Positions 15,819 through 24,523 of a DNA stretch of 64,000 nt are shown here, piece by piece (position 1 is the stretch's first letter; the number at the start of each line of letters is the position of its first letter). The translations under genes and the position numbers were made by a program. This DNA comes from Agromyces agglutinans (GTDB taxonomy: Bacteria; Actinomycetota; Actinomycetes; Actinomycetales; Microbacteriaceae), in NCBI RefSeq assembly GCF_009647605.1, contig NZ_WJIF01000003.1, positions 62,001 through 126,000 of the forward strand, written 5' to 3'. Below the pieces are notes generated by a model. The model was not told where the DNA came from, ran no database searches, and saw only the letters and a program-made list of their open reading frames with translations.

Positions 15819-17288
15819 TCACCCGACGGGGATGAGCGTGTACTTGGTGTCGAGGTACTCGTGGATGCCCTCGAAGCCGCCCTCGCGGCCGATGCCCGAC
15901 TGCTTGACGCCGCCGAAGGGGGCCGCCGCGTTCGAGACGAGGCCGGTGTTCAGGCCCATCATCCCGGTGGCGAGGCGGTCGATCATGCGGTGGCCGCGCG
16001 CGAGGTCCTGCGTGAACACGTACGAGATGAGCCCGTACTCGGTGTCGTTCGCGAGCCGCACGGCGTCGTCCTCGGTGGCGAAGGTGGTGATGCCGAGCAC
16101 GGGCCCGAAGATCTCCTCCTTCAGCAGGCGCGCATCGGCCGAGACGTCGCCGAGCACCGTCGGCGCGTAGAACGAGCCCGCGCCGTCGATCGGCGCTCCC
16201 CCGACCAGGACCTTCGCGCCCTTGTCCACGGCGTCCTGGACCAGCTCGTCCGTCGAGGCGACGGCGTCGGCGTCGATGAGCGGGCCGATCGCGACGCCGT
16301 CGTCGGTGCCGCGGCCGACCTGCATGCCCTGCACGCGCTCCGAGACCCGGCGCGCGAACTCCTCGGCGACCGACTCGTGCACGATGAAGCGGTTCGCCGC
16401 GGTGCACGCCTGCCCGATGTTGCGGAACTTCGCGACCATCGCCCCGTCGACCGCCTGCTCGAGGTCGGCGTCCTCGAAGACGACGAACGGCGCGTTGCCG
16501 CCGAGCTCCATCGACGTGCGGAGGATGCCCTGTGCGGCCTGGCGCATGAGGTTGCGGCCGACCTCGGTCGATCCGGTGAACGAGAGCTTGCGCAGCCGCG
16601 GGTCGGCGATGATCGGGCCCGACAGCTTCGACGAGCTCGAGGTCGTGACGACGTTGACGACGCCGGCCGGCAGCCCGACCTCCTCGAGCAGCTGCACGAA
16701 CGCGATGGTCGTCAGCGGTGTGAGCGCTGCGGGCTTGACGACGACGGTGCATCCGGCGGCCAGGGCGGGCGCGATCTTGCGCGTCGCCATCGCGAGCGGG
16801 AAGTTCCACGGCGTGATGAAGAACGACGGGCCGACGGGGCGCTGCGAGACCACGATGCGGCCGGTGCCCTCGGGGTTGAGGCCGTAGCGGCCGGTGACGC
16901 GAACGGCCTCCTCGCTGAACCAGCGCAGGAACTCGCCGCCGTAGTTCACCTCGCCGCGGGCCTCGGCGAGCGGCTTGCCCATCTCGAGGGTCATCAGGAG
17001 CGCGAACTCCTCCTTGCGCGCCATGAGCGTGTCGAACGCCCGGCGCAGCAGCTCGGCGCGCTCGCGCGGGGCCGTGGCGGCCCAGGCGTCCTGGGCGGCG
17101 ACCGCGGCGTCGAGCGCGCGCATGCCGTCGGCCGGCGAGGCATCCGCGATGTGCTTCACGACCTCGCCCGTCGACGGGTCGGAGACGGTCATCGTGCGGC
17201 CGTATTCGGCGTCGACCCATTCGCCGCCGATGTAGAGGCCGGACGCGACGCGGTCGATGAGGTCGGATTCGTGCGTTGCGAGGGTCAT
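15819..17288 (-). CDS. gabD: Succinate-semialdehyde dehydrogenase (NAD(P)+)-type aldehyde dehydrogenase
   Basis: A 489-residue aldehyde dehydrogenase. It has SFFITPWNFPLAM and the cofactor loop VVVKPAALTPL, FTGSTEVGRNLM, the general base in MELGGNAPF, and the nucleophile in NIGQACTAANRFIVH. The C-terminal block GMMGLNTGLVSNAAAPFGGVKQSGIGREGG is characteristic of GabD-type enzymes. It would oxidise succinate semialdehyde to succinate. No separate 4-aminobutanal dehydrogenase is present, so this enzyme may also act on that aldehyde, or the step is encoded elsewhere. It lies 94 bases after the glutamate dehydrogenase gene. Confidence 0.9.
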   Translation of the reverse strand: MTLATHESDLIDRVASGLYIGGEWVDAEYGRTMTVSDPSTGEVVKHIADASPADGMRALDAAVAAQDAWAATAPRERAELLRRAFDTLMARKEEFALLMTLEMGKPLAEARGEVNYGGEFLRWFSEEAVRVTGRYGLNPEGTGRIVVSQRPVGPSFFITPWNFPLAMATRKIAPALAAGCTVVVKPAALTPLTTIAFVQLLEEVGLPAGVVNVVTTSSSSKLSGPIIADPRLRKLSFTGSTEVGRNLMRQAAQGILRTSMELGGNAPFVVFEDADLEQAVDGAMVAKFRNIGQACTAANRFIVHESVAEEFARRVSERVQGMQVGRGTDDGVAIGPLIDADAVASTDELVQDAVDKGAKVLVGGAPIDGAGSFYAPTVLGDVSADARLLKEEIFGPVLGITTFATEDDAVRLANDTEYGLISYVFTQDLARGHRMIDRLATGMMGLNTGLVSNAAAPFGGVKQSGIGREGGFEGIHEYLDTKYTLIPVG

Positions 17289-17382
17289 GCTGCTCCGTTC
17301 GTGGGTGGAGATCCGGTGGAAGGACTTCCGGTCGGTGTGGATCCGTTCGAGGGCCGCGGCCGGCGCCGCGCGGATGCCCCGG

Positions 17383-18708
17383 TCAGGGGTACAGCCCGCG
17401 GAGGCGGTGCGCCTCGGCGACGCGTTCGACGGCGAGCGCGGTCGCCGCGGTGCGAAGCGACAACCCCCTCGCCCCGGCGTAGCCGAGCACGTGCTCCCAC
17501 GCGTTCAGCATCCGCTCCTCCAGTCTGCTCTCGACCTCGTCAGCGCGCCACCAGTACGCCTGGTTGGCCTGCACCCATTCGAAGTAGGAGACGATCACGC
17601 CGCCCGCGTTGGCGAGGATGTCGGGCACGACGAGCACGCCCTGCTCGCGCAGGATGCGGTCGGCGGCCGGCGTCGTGGGGCCGTTGGCGCCCTCGACGAC
17701 GACCTTCGCGCGCACATCGGCGGCGTTGGCCTCGTGCAGGACACCCTCGACGGCCGCGGGCACGAGCAGGTCGACGTCGGCGGTGAGCACCGCGTCGCGG
17801 TCGAGCTCGTCGGCCTCCGCGAAGCCGACGACCGAACCGGTCTCGCGCACGTGCGCGATGAGCGCCTCGACGTCGAGCCCGCCGTCGTTCGCGACGGCGC
17901 CGTACTGGTCGCTCACGGCCCGCACCCGCACGCCGGCCTCGGCGAGGAAGCGCGCCGTGTCGGCGCCGACCTTGCCGAAGCCCTGCACCGCCGCCGACGA
18001 CCGCGCCGGCTCGAGACCCGCGTGGCGGAGAGCTGCGAGCGCGATGTGCGTGACGCCGCGGCTCGTGGCCGACGCGCGGCCGAGCGAGCCGCCGAGCGCG
18101 ATCGGCTTGCCGGTGACGATGCCGGGCACGGTGTAGCCCGAGTTCACCGAGTAGGTGTCCATCATCCAGGCCATCGTCCGCTCGTCGGTGCCGATGTCGG
18201 GCGCGGGGATGTCGCGCTCGGGGCCGATGATCGGCAGGATCTCGCTCGTGTATCGGCGGGTGACGCGTTCGAGCTCCGCGGTCGAGTGCGCACGCGGGTC
18301 GATCGCGATGCCGCCCTTCGCGCCGCCGTACGGCACGTCGAGCAGGGCGCACTTCCACGTCATCCACATCGCGAGCGCGCGCACCTCGTCGAGGTCGACG
18401 TTCGGCGCGTAGCGGAGACCGCCCTTGGCGGGGCCGCGCGAGAAGTTGTGCTGCACGCGGTAGCCCGTGAAGAGCGTGGTCTCGCCCGAGTCCGTGCGAA
18501 GCGGCACGGCGACGGTCAGCTCGCGGCGCGGGGTCGCGAGCAGGCGGTGCGTGCCGTCGCTGAAGCCGAGCAGCGCGATGGCCTCGGCGAGCTGGGCGCG
18601 CGCGTCGTCGAGCGGGGTCGCGATGGGCGCGGCGGCGCCTTCGCGAGCGCGTCGAACGGATGCCTCGTGCGAGGCTGCGGCGACGTCGTTGTCGGTCAGC
18701 GTGGTCAT
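17383..18708 (-). CDS. Glu/Leu/Phe/Val dehydrogenase family protein, probable glutamate dehydrogenase
   Basis: A 441-residue catabolic-type amino acid dehydrogenase. The substrate domain has the catalytic lysine stretch GGAKGGIAIDPR, with FSRGPAKGGLRYAPNVDLDEVRALAMWMTWKCAL before it. The NAD domain has AAVQGFGKVGADTARFLAEAGVRV. Its ATG overlaps the gabT stop by four bases. Coupling to a GABA transaminase makes sense because the enzyme could return the glutamate formed to 2-oxoglutarate plus ammonium, making nitrogen release from GABA self-contained. Cofactor preference cannot be read from the sequence. Confidence 0.9.
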   Translation of the reverse strand: MTTLTDNDVAAASHEASVRRAREGAAAPIATPLDDARAQLAEAIALLGFSDGTHRLLATPRRELTVAVPLRTDSGETTLFTGYRVQHNFSRGPAKGGLRYAPNVDLDEVRALAMWMTWKCALLDVPYGGAKGGIAIDPRAHSTAELERVTRRYTSEILPIIGPERDIPAPDIGTDERTMAWMMDTYSVNSGYTVPGIVTGKPIALGGSLGRASATSRGVTHIALAALRHAGLEPARSSAAVQGFGKVGADTARFLAEAGVRVRAVSDQYGAVANDGGLDVEALIAHVRETGSVVGFAEADELDRDAVLTADVDLLVPAAVEGVLHEANAADVRAKVVVEGANGPTTPAADRILREQGVLVVPDILANAGGVIVSYFEWVQANQAYWWRADEVESRLEERMLNAWEHVLGYAGARGLSLRTAATALAVERVAEAHRLRGLYP

Positions 18709-20087
18709 GCGGTCGCGAGCCCCTCGGCGCGGAGCCCCTCGGCGACGACGCCGATGCCCTCGATGAGCAGGTCGTCGTCGATGGTGAGCGGCGGTAGGAA
18801 GCGGATCACGTTGCCGTAGGTGCCGCAGGTGAGCAGCACGACGCCGTTGGCGTGGGCGTACGCGGCGACCTTGGCGGTGAGCGCCGCGTCGGGTGCGCCG
18901 GTCGCGGGGTCGACGAGTTCGATCGCGACCATCGCGCCGCGGCCGCGGACGTCGCCGATGCGGGCGTCGGCGGTGCGCAGCGCGTTCAGGCGGCCGAGCA
19001 GCACCGAGCCGATCTGGCGGGCGCGTTCGATGAGGCCGTCCTGCTCGTACGACTCGATCGCGGCGAGCGCGGCGGCGCACGCGAGCGGGTTGCCGCCGTA
19101 CGTGCCGCCGAGGCCGCCCGCCATCGCGGAGTCCATGATCTCGGCGCGGCCGGTGACCGCGGAGAGGGGCAGGCCGCCCGCGATGCCCTTCGCGGTCACG
19201 ACCAGGTCGGGCACGATGCCCTCGTGGTCGCTCGCGAACCAGGCGCCCGTGCGGCCGAAGCCGGTCTGCACCTCGTCGGCGATGAAGACGACGCCGTTGG
19301 CGTTCGCCCACTCCACGAGCGCGGGCAGGAAGCCGGCGGCCGGGACGATGAACCCGCCCTCGCCCTGGATCGGCTCGATGATGATCGCCGCGAGGTTCTC
19401 GACCCCGACCTGCTTCTCGATCTGCGAGATGGCGCGGGCCGCGGCATCCGCCCCGCCCAGCCCGCCGTCGCGGTACGGGTACGACAGCGGCGCGCGGTAC
19501 ACCTCGGGCGCGAACGGCCCGAAGCCGCTCTTGTACGGGATGTTCTTGGCGGTCAGCCCCATCGTGAGGTTCGTGCGGCCGTGGTAGGCGTGGTCGAACG
19601 CGACGACGGCCTGCTTCTTCGTGTGGTGGCGCGCGATCTTGATCGCGTTCTCGACGGCCTCGGCGCCCGAGTTGAAGAGTGCCGAGCGCTTGACGTGGTC
19701 GCCCGGGGTGAGCTCGTTGAGCTTCTCGGCGACCGCGACGTAGCCCTCGTAGGGCGCGATGGTGAAGCACGTGTGCGTGAACGCGTTCAGCTGCGCCGTG
19801 ACGGCCTCGACGACGCGCGGGTTCGAGTTGCCGACGCCCGTGACGGCGATGCCCGAGCCGAGGTCGATGAGCGAGTTGCCGTCGGCGTCGACGACGACCC
19901 CGCCGCCGCCCGCGACGATCGAGACGGGCAGCGTGTGCCCGACGCCGGATGCCACGGCCGCGGCCTTGCGGGCGATGAGCTCCTGCGAACGGGGGCCGGG
20001 GATGGCGGTCACCAAGCGGCGCTCCTGCACGAGCGCGGGCCCGCCGGCGGTGCCGGTGACGGTGGACACAGAGTCGACGATGGTCAT
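18705..20087 (-). CDS. gabT: 4-aminobutyrate-2-oxoglutarate transaminase
   Basis: A 460-residue class III PLP aminotransferase. Visible are VVVDADGNSLIDLGSGIAVTGVGN, the PLP phosphate site NSGAEAVENAIKIAR, FDHAYHGRTNLTM, the PLP aspartate in VFIADEVQTGFGRTG, and the Schiff-base lysine in VTAKGIAGGLPLSAV. It converts GABA plus 2-oxoglutarate to succinate semialdehyde plus glutamate. The ATG has AGGAG five bases upstream. It is the first gene of the catabolic operon and is divergent from the PucR regulator. Confidence 0.93.
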   Translation of the reverse strand: MTIVDSVSTVTGTAGGPALVQERRLVTAIPGPRSQELIARKAAAVASGVGHTLPVSIVAGGGGVVVDADGNSLIDLGSGIAVTGVGNSNPRVVEAVTAQLNAFTHTCFTIAPYEGYVAVAEKLNELTPGDHVKRSALFNSGAEAVENAIKIARHHTKKQAVVAFDHAYHGRTNLTMGLTAKNIPYKSGFGPFAPEVYRAPLSYPYRDGGLGGADAAARAISQIEKQVGVENLAAIIIEPIQGEGGFIVPAAGFLPALVEWANANGVVFIADEVQTGFGRTGAWFASDHEGIVPDLVVTAKGIAGGLPLSAVTGRAEIMDSAMAGGLGGTYGGNPLACAAALAAIESYEQDGLIERARQIGSVLLGRLNALRTADARIGDVRGRGAMVAIELVDPATGAPDAALTAKVAAYAHANGVVLLTCGTYGNVIRFLPPLTIDDDLLIEGIGVVAEGLRAEGLATA

Positions 20088-20217
20088 GGTGGCTCCTGCT
20101 TCGATGCGAGACGGCTGGGCGACTCGGCCATGGTAGGCACCGCGAATCGGATGCCGCTCCACCCGCGTGTACACTCGACCGAGGTTTCTTCGACGCCTCG
20201 TATACCGGAGGAAGGCC
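20088..20217. promoter_or_regulatory. Divergent control region gabT operon / pucR-type regulator
   Basis: This is the 130-base gap between the divergent gabT and PucR starts. It contains the short dyad GTGTAC near 20167 and the longer inverted pair CGAGG...CCTCG around 20180-20200, just before the regulator's GGAGGAAGG ribosome site. These are candidate binding sites for the PucR protein or RNA polymerase; no consensus for this regulator is known to me. Confidence 0.4.
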
Positions 20218-21777
20218 ATGCAGCCCACCGTGCGCTCCATGCTCGCGCTCGACGACCTCGCGCTCGAGCTCGTCGTCGACGCCACGGCGCTGCCCGACGG
20301 CGCACTCGACGTTGCGGTCGGCTGGGCGCACTCCTCCGACCTCGACGACCCGACGCCGTTCCTCGACCGCGGGCACGTGCTGCTCACGACGGGCACGCAG
20401 TTCGGACCCGACGCCGGAGCCGACGACCCGGCCGGCTTCGACGCCTACGTCGCGCGCCTCCGCGAGGCCGGCGTCGCCGCGCTCGGCTTCGGCACCGAGG
20501 TGATCCGCGACGGCACGCCCGCGCTGCTCGTCGAGGCGTGCGCGCGGCACGGCATTCCCCTGTTCGAGGTGCCCTACCGGGTGCCCTTCATCCGCGTGGC
20601 GCGCACGGTCGCCGACCTGAACGCGGCCGACGCGAACGCACGCCAGGCCTGGGCGCTGCAGGCCCAGCGCGCGATCTCGCTCGCCGCCTTGCGCCCCGAC
20701 GGGCTCGGCGCGACGATCGCGGAACTCTCGAACCGCCTCGACGCGTGGATCGGCCTGATCGACGCCGCCGGCGCCCTCGACCGCGAGGCGCCCGCCGGCG
20801 GGCTCGACCAGCCCGCCCTCGGCGAGGTCGTCGGCGAGGCGCGGTCGCTGCTCCGCCGCGGCCAGCGCGCGAGTCGCGTCATCGACGCGGGGGCATCCGT
20901 GGGCCGGCCGCATCGGGTGACGTTGCAGACCCTCGGCGCCGGAGGCGCCCTTCGCGGCGTGCTCGCGATCGGCGACTCGGCGCAGCTCGACGCGGCGGGG
21001 CGCGAGGTCGTGACCGCGGTCATCGCCCTCGCGGGCCTCGCGCTCGAGCAGAACCGCGACCTCGATCGCGCCCGCGGGCACCTGCGATCGGGACTGCTGC
21101 GCTCGATCCTCGCCGGCGAGGTCGACCTCGCGGCCGGGGTCGCCGGCGAGATGTGGGGCGCGCTGCCGAGTCCGCCGCTGCGGGTCGCCGTCGTCGACGC
21201 GCCGGCCGAGCACGCCGACCGGCTCGCCGAGTTCCTCGAACTCCGCGTCGACGAACGCGACGGGCACCTGTTCTTCGGCCGCGACGGCGACACGGTCGTG
21301 CTGCTCCTCGAAGATGCGGATGCCTCGCTGCCCGACGAGCTGGCCGACGAGTTCGACGCCGCCGTGGGCGTCTCCGACGCGATCGGCTCGCTCCGCGGGC
21401 ACGTGGCGTCGGCGCACGAGCAGGCCCTGCGGGCCGTCGAACGGGCCCGCGAACAGGGCTCGGTCGTCGTCGCGTTCGAGGAGATCAGCCGGCAGGGTGT
21501 ACTGGCGTTCCTCGCGCGGACCGACGCGAGGGCCGTCGCCCGCGCGACGCTCGCGCCCCTCGCCGACCACGACGCCGCGAACGGCACGGCCCTCGTCGAG
21601 ACCGTGCGCACCTGGCTCGAGCACGGCGGGCAGTTCGACGCGACCGCGCAGCAACTCGGCGTGCACCGGCACACGGTGCGCAGCCGCATCGCACTGGCCG
21701 AGCGGCTCCTCGGCCGCGACCTCTCGGGGTTCCACGCGCGCGCCGACCTCTGGGCCGCCCTCCTCGCGGTCGAGTAG
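20218..21777 (+). CDS. PucR-family transcriptional regulator
   Basis: A 519-residue regulator. The N-terminal PucR domain (about residues 1-130, TVRSMLALDDLALELVVD and DRGHVLLTTGTQF) is followed by a GAF-like middle part. The C-terminal HTH_30 domain (VRTWLEHGGQFDATAQQLGVHRHTVRSRIALAERLLG) closes the protein. The ATG at 20218 is chosen because GGAGGAAGG is immediately upstream. PucR proteins commonly activate neighbouring amine, purine or GABA catabolic genes, and this one faces the gabT operon, so it is the likely regulator. The inducer (putrescine, GABA or a semialdehyde) is inferred. Confidence 0.88.
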   Translation: MQPTVRSMLALDDLALELVVDATALPDGALDVAVGWAHSSDLDDPTPFLDRGHVLLTTGTQFGPDAGADDPAGFDAYVARLREAGVAALGFGTEVIRDGTPALLVEACARHGIPLFEVPYRVPFIRVARTVADLNAADANARQAWALQAQRAISLAALRPDGLGATIAELSNRLDAWIGLIDAAGALDREAPAGGLDQPALGEVVGEARSLLRRGQRASRVIDAGASVGRPHRVTLQTLGAGGALRGVLAIGDSAQLDAAGREVVTAVIALAGLALEQNRDLDRARGHLRSGLLRSILAGEVDLAAGVAGEMWGALPSPPLRVAVVDAPAEHADRLAEFLELRVDERDGHLFFGRDGDTVVLLLEDADASLPDELADEFDAAVGVSDAIGSLRGHVASAHEQALRAVERAREQGSVVVAFEEISRQGVLAFLARTDARAVARATLAPLADHDAANGTALVETVRTWLEHGGQFDATAQQLGVHRHTVRSRIALAERLLGRDLSGFHARADLWAALLAVE

Positions 21778-21872
21778 CCCGCACCCTTCCGCGCAGCGCC
21801 GGTCGCGTGAGCCGCCGCACCCTTCCGCCCCCATGCGCCCCGGCGTACGCTGGAAATCGAGCGGGAGGTGCG

Positions 21873-22064
21873 ATGATGCACGCAGTCACCGGCGATCGTC
21901 TGGTCATCCACGGCAAGCAGGTCGGGCAGACCGACCGGCACGGCGAGGTCCTCGAGGCCCGCGGGGCCGACGGCGGGCCGCCCTACCTCGTGCGATTCGA
22001 CGACGGGCACGAGACGCTCATCTTCCCGGGCGCCGACTGCGAGGTCGAGCACGCCGCGAGTTGA
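21873..22064 (+). CDS. DUF1918 domain protein
   Basis: A 63-residue protein, MMHAVTGDRLVIHGKQVGQTDR then GEVLEARGADGGPPYLVRFDDGHETLIFPGADCEVEH. It is an SH3-like beta-barrel of the DUF1918 family common in actinobacteria; the function is unknown. GGGAGG lies five bases before the first of two adjacent ATGs. Confidence 0.85.
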   Translation: MMHAVTGDRLVIHGKQVGQTDRHGEVLEARGADGGPPYLVRFDDGHETLIFPGADCEVEHAAS

Positions 22065-22143
22065 TCCCGATCGGCAACGGCGAACGAATGCCCCGAGCCG
22101 GGCCCGGCGGCCACAGCGGTGCGCTGGCGCTAGCGTGGAACGC

Positions 22144-22902
22144 ATGTTCCACTCCTACGCGGCCATCGGCGACAGCTTCACGGAGGGCGTCGGCGACGAC
22201 CTGCCTGATGGCGGCGTCCGAGGCTGGGCCGACTTCGTCGCGCTGGGTCTCGCGCGCGCGGCCCGCGAGCCGGTGGGCTATGCGAACCTCGCGATCCGCG
22301 GCCGCAAGCTCGGCCCGATCGTCGACGAGCAACTCGAGGTCGCGATCGCGCTGCGTCCCGAGGTGATCAGCTTCAACGGCGGCGGCAACGACATGCTGCG
22401 CCCGCGCATGCCCGAAGAGCGCGTCGCGGCCCGATTCCGCCAGGCGGTGCACCGCATCCGCGACGAGGGCATCCACGTGCTCATGCTGAGCGGCGCGAAC
22501 CCGACCGACCACCTGCCGCTCGGGAAGGTCTTCGACGCCCGCGGAGTGCGCCTGACGGCCGCCCTCGAAGACCTCGCCGCGCTCGACGGCGTGACCTTCG
22601 TCGACAACTTCAACGACCGGGGCCTGCGCGACATCCGGTACTGGTCGCCCGACAAGCTGCACCTGAACTCGCTCGGGCACGCGCGCGTGGCGAGCAACGT
22701 GCTGACCGCCCTCGGCCTGCCGGTTCCGGCCGAGTGGGGCGTCGAGGAGGTCGCGGCCGCACCTCCCGGGCCGCGCAGCCGCAACACCGCGGCCTACTAC
22801 CGCGAGTTCGTGCTGCCGTGGATCGGCCGCCGGCTCACCGGCCGCTCGTCGGGCGACGGGCGGGAGCCGAAGCGCGCGACGCTGCTGCCGGTCGAACCGT
22901 GA
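22144..22902 (+). CDS. SGNH/GDSL hydrolase
   Basis: A 252-residue esterase-like protein. Block I is AAIGDSFTEGVGDDLP (Ser nucleophile), block III is FNGGGNDMLRP, and block V is DKLHLNSLGHARVA with the catalytic D..H. There is no signal peptide, so it is cytoplasmic. The ATG at 22144 is chosen because homologues start near M..SYAAIGDS. A TAGCGT-like -10 a few bases upstream and the lack of a Shine-Dalgarno sequence suggest a leaderless message. Substrate unknown. Confidence 0.9.
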   Translation: MFHSYAAIGDSFTEGVGDDLPDGGVRGWADFVALGLARAAREPVGYANLAIRGRKLGPIVDEQLEVAIALRPEVISFNGGGNDMLRPRMPEERVAARFRQAVHRIRDEGIHVLMLSGANPTDHLPLGKVFDARGVRLTAALEDLAALDGVTFVDNFNDRGLRDIRYWSPDKLHLNSLGHARVASNVLTALGLPVPAEWGVEEVAAAPPGPRSRNTAAYYREFVLPWIGRRLTGRSSGDGREPKRATLLPVEP

Positions 22903-22910
22903 CGCCGCGG

Positions 22911-22935
22911 GCGGATGCCTCGACGGGGCATCCGC
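22911..22935. terminator. Hairpin between convergent genes
   Basis: GCGGATGCC and GGCATCCGC form a perfect 9-bp stem around TCGACGG, between the SGNH hydrolase stop and the FBP protein stop. It can end transcription from both sides. The stem is built from two inverted copies of the window's common GGATGCC word. Confidence 0.6.
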
Positions 22936-23433
22936 TCACGACGCGCCGAGCACGTCGCTGACGAACGCGCGCGTGCGCCGCGCCAGCCCCTCGATGCGTT
23001 CGAGTTCGCGCACGCTGGGCAGGACCTCGGAGGGCGCCGCAGGGCGCCCGAGCCGGATCGTCTCCTGGCACGCGAGGTCGGCGCAGATGTAGGTGCCCAC
23101 GCTGTCGCCGCGCTCGCCGGCCGCCCCGGCGCGCCGTGCCGAGAACAGCACGACCTGGTCGCCCGGCTGCTGGGTGTGGCACAGGCTGCAGATCGCGGCC
23201 CGGTGGCGCGAGCCGGTGCGCTCGGCGGCGCGAAGCACGACGCCGACGGCCTCGCCGTCGAGCTCCGTCACGAGGTAACCGCGCTCGGGGATGCGCGGGT
23301 CGCGCCAGCCGAACGCGTCGAGGTGGGCCCACTCGGTGACGAAGAAGCGCACGGGCAGCGAGACCTGCTCGCGTTCGACCGCGCTGGCGTTGCCGAGCGC
23401 GGTACGGACATCGCTCTCGACCAGCGCCTGCAT
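22936..23433 (-). CDS. FBP-domain zinc-binding protein (FusB-like/treble clef)
   Basis: A 165-residue protein of the FBP family. It has FFVTEWAHLDAFGWRDPRIPERGYLV and a four-cysteine site C-x2-C (ICSLCHTQQPGD) plus C-x4-C (YICADLACQET), as in the treble-clef domain of fusidic-acid-resistance FusB/elongation-factor-G-binding proteins. Such proteins act on ribosome-bound EF-G; whether this one confers resistance cannot be told. The start has GGAGGGGGAGG directly upstream. Confidence 0.85.
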   Translation of the reverse strand: MQALVESDVRTALGNASAVEREQVSLPVRFFVTEWAHLDAFGWRDPRIPERGYLVTELDGEAVGVVLRAAERTGSRHRAAICSLCHTQQPGDQVVLFSARRAGAAGERGDSVGTYICADLACQETIRLGRPAAPSEVLPSVRELERIEGLARRTRAFVSDVLGAS

Positions 23434-23522
23434 GCCTCCCCCTCCGACCCGTCCAGTGTAGGCACGGCGATCGGATGCCCCGGCGCACGGCCGAACGCCG
23501 GCGACAGCGAGCTCGCGTGCCG

Positions 23523-24422
23523 CTACCTCGGCGCCGCGGCTGCGGCCGAGGTAGCCGGTTCGGCGTCGTCGGTGCGGCGCCCGCGGATGAGGAACCCGAA
23601 CCCGAGGGCGACGAAGAACATGAGCACGCCGTAGACGGCCGCGGGCAGGCTCATCTCGACGCTGCCGATCACGGTCTGCGCGATCACGATCGCGAGCGTC
23701 GCGTTGTGGATGCCGATCTCGAACGAGCTCGCGATCGATTGCCGCCGGTCGACCCGCAGCGCCCGCGGCGCGAGGTATCCGATCGTCAGGCTGATCAGGC
23801 AGAACACGATGGTGATCAGCGCGAGGCGACCGAAGTTCTCGATCAGGAGGTCGAGGTTCGAGACGATCGCGCCGGCGATGACGACCACCAGGATCACGAT
23901 CGACGCGATGCGCACCGGCCGGTCCATGCGGTCGGCGAAGCCCGGCTTCCACCACCGCACGAGCATGCCCAGCGCCACGGGCAGCAGCACGATCGCGAAC
24001 ACCTCGACCGTCTTCGCGAGCTGCAGGCCGAGCTCGTCGTCACCCGGCAGGAAGTACGCGATCGCGAGGTTCGTGATGAGCGGCAGCGTGAACACCGCGA
24101 GCACCGAGTTCAGCGCGGTGAGCGAGATGTTCAGGGCGACGTCGCCGCGGAACAGGTGGCTGTAGAGGTTCGCGGTGGTACCGCCGGGCGACGCGGCGAG
24201 CAGCAGCATGCCGACCGCGAGCACGGGCGGCAGGTCGAACAGCACGACGAGCGCGAAGCAGATGGCCGGCAGCACGAGCAGTTGGCAGAGCAGCGCGATG
24301 ATCACGGCTTTCGGATGCCTCGCGACACGCCCGAAGTCGCCCGGCGTGAGCGAGAGCCCGAGGCCGAACATGATGATGCCGAGGGCGACCGGAAGCCCGA
24401 TGGTGGTCAACGCTGATCCCAT
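23523..24422 (-). CDS. Bile acid:sodium symporter family transporter
   Basis: A 299-residue membrane protein with about nine hydrophobic helices, of the BASS/SBF fold. It contains LGLSLTPGDFGRVARHPKA, AASPGGTTANLYSHLFRGDVALNISLTALNSVLA and the second half-repeat FEIGIHNATLAIVIAQTVIG. Bacterial members move organic anions with Na+; the substrate is unknown. It lies 101 bases after the aminotransferase gene on the same strand, but a functional link is not evident. Confidence 0.9.
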   Translation of the reverse strand: MGSALTTIGLPVALGIIMFGLGLSLTPGDFGRVARHPKAVIIALLCQLLVLPAICFALVVLFDLPPVLAVGMLLLAASPGGTTANLYSHLFRGDVALNISLTALNSVLAVFTLPLITNLAIAYFLPGDDELGLQLAKTVEVFAIVLLPVALGMLVRWWKPGFADRMDRPVRIASIVILVVVIAGAIVSNLDLLIENFGRLALITIVFCLISLTIGYLAPRALRVDRRQSIASSFEIGIHNATLAIVIAQTVIGSVEMSLPAAVYGVLMFFVALGFGFLIRGRRTDDAEPATSAAAAAPR

Positions 24423-24523
24423 GCGCTCAGTGTGGCCGAATCAGCCTCCGGAGGGAATTCCCCGTTGGCGGGTCAACCGACGCGCCCGCCGACCGGCCGG
24501 ACCGGTCGCCAGGGCCGCCCGGC

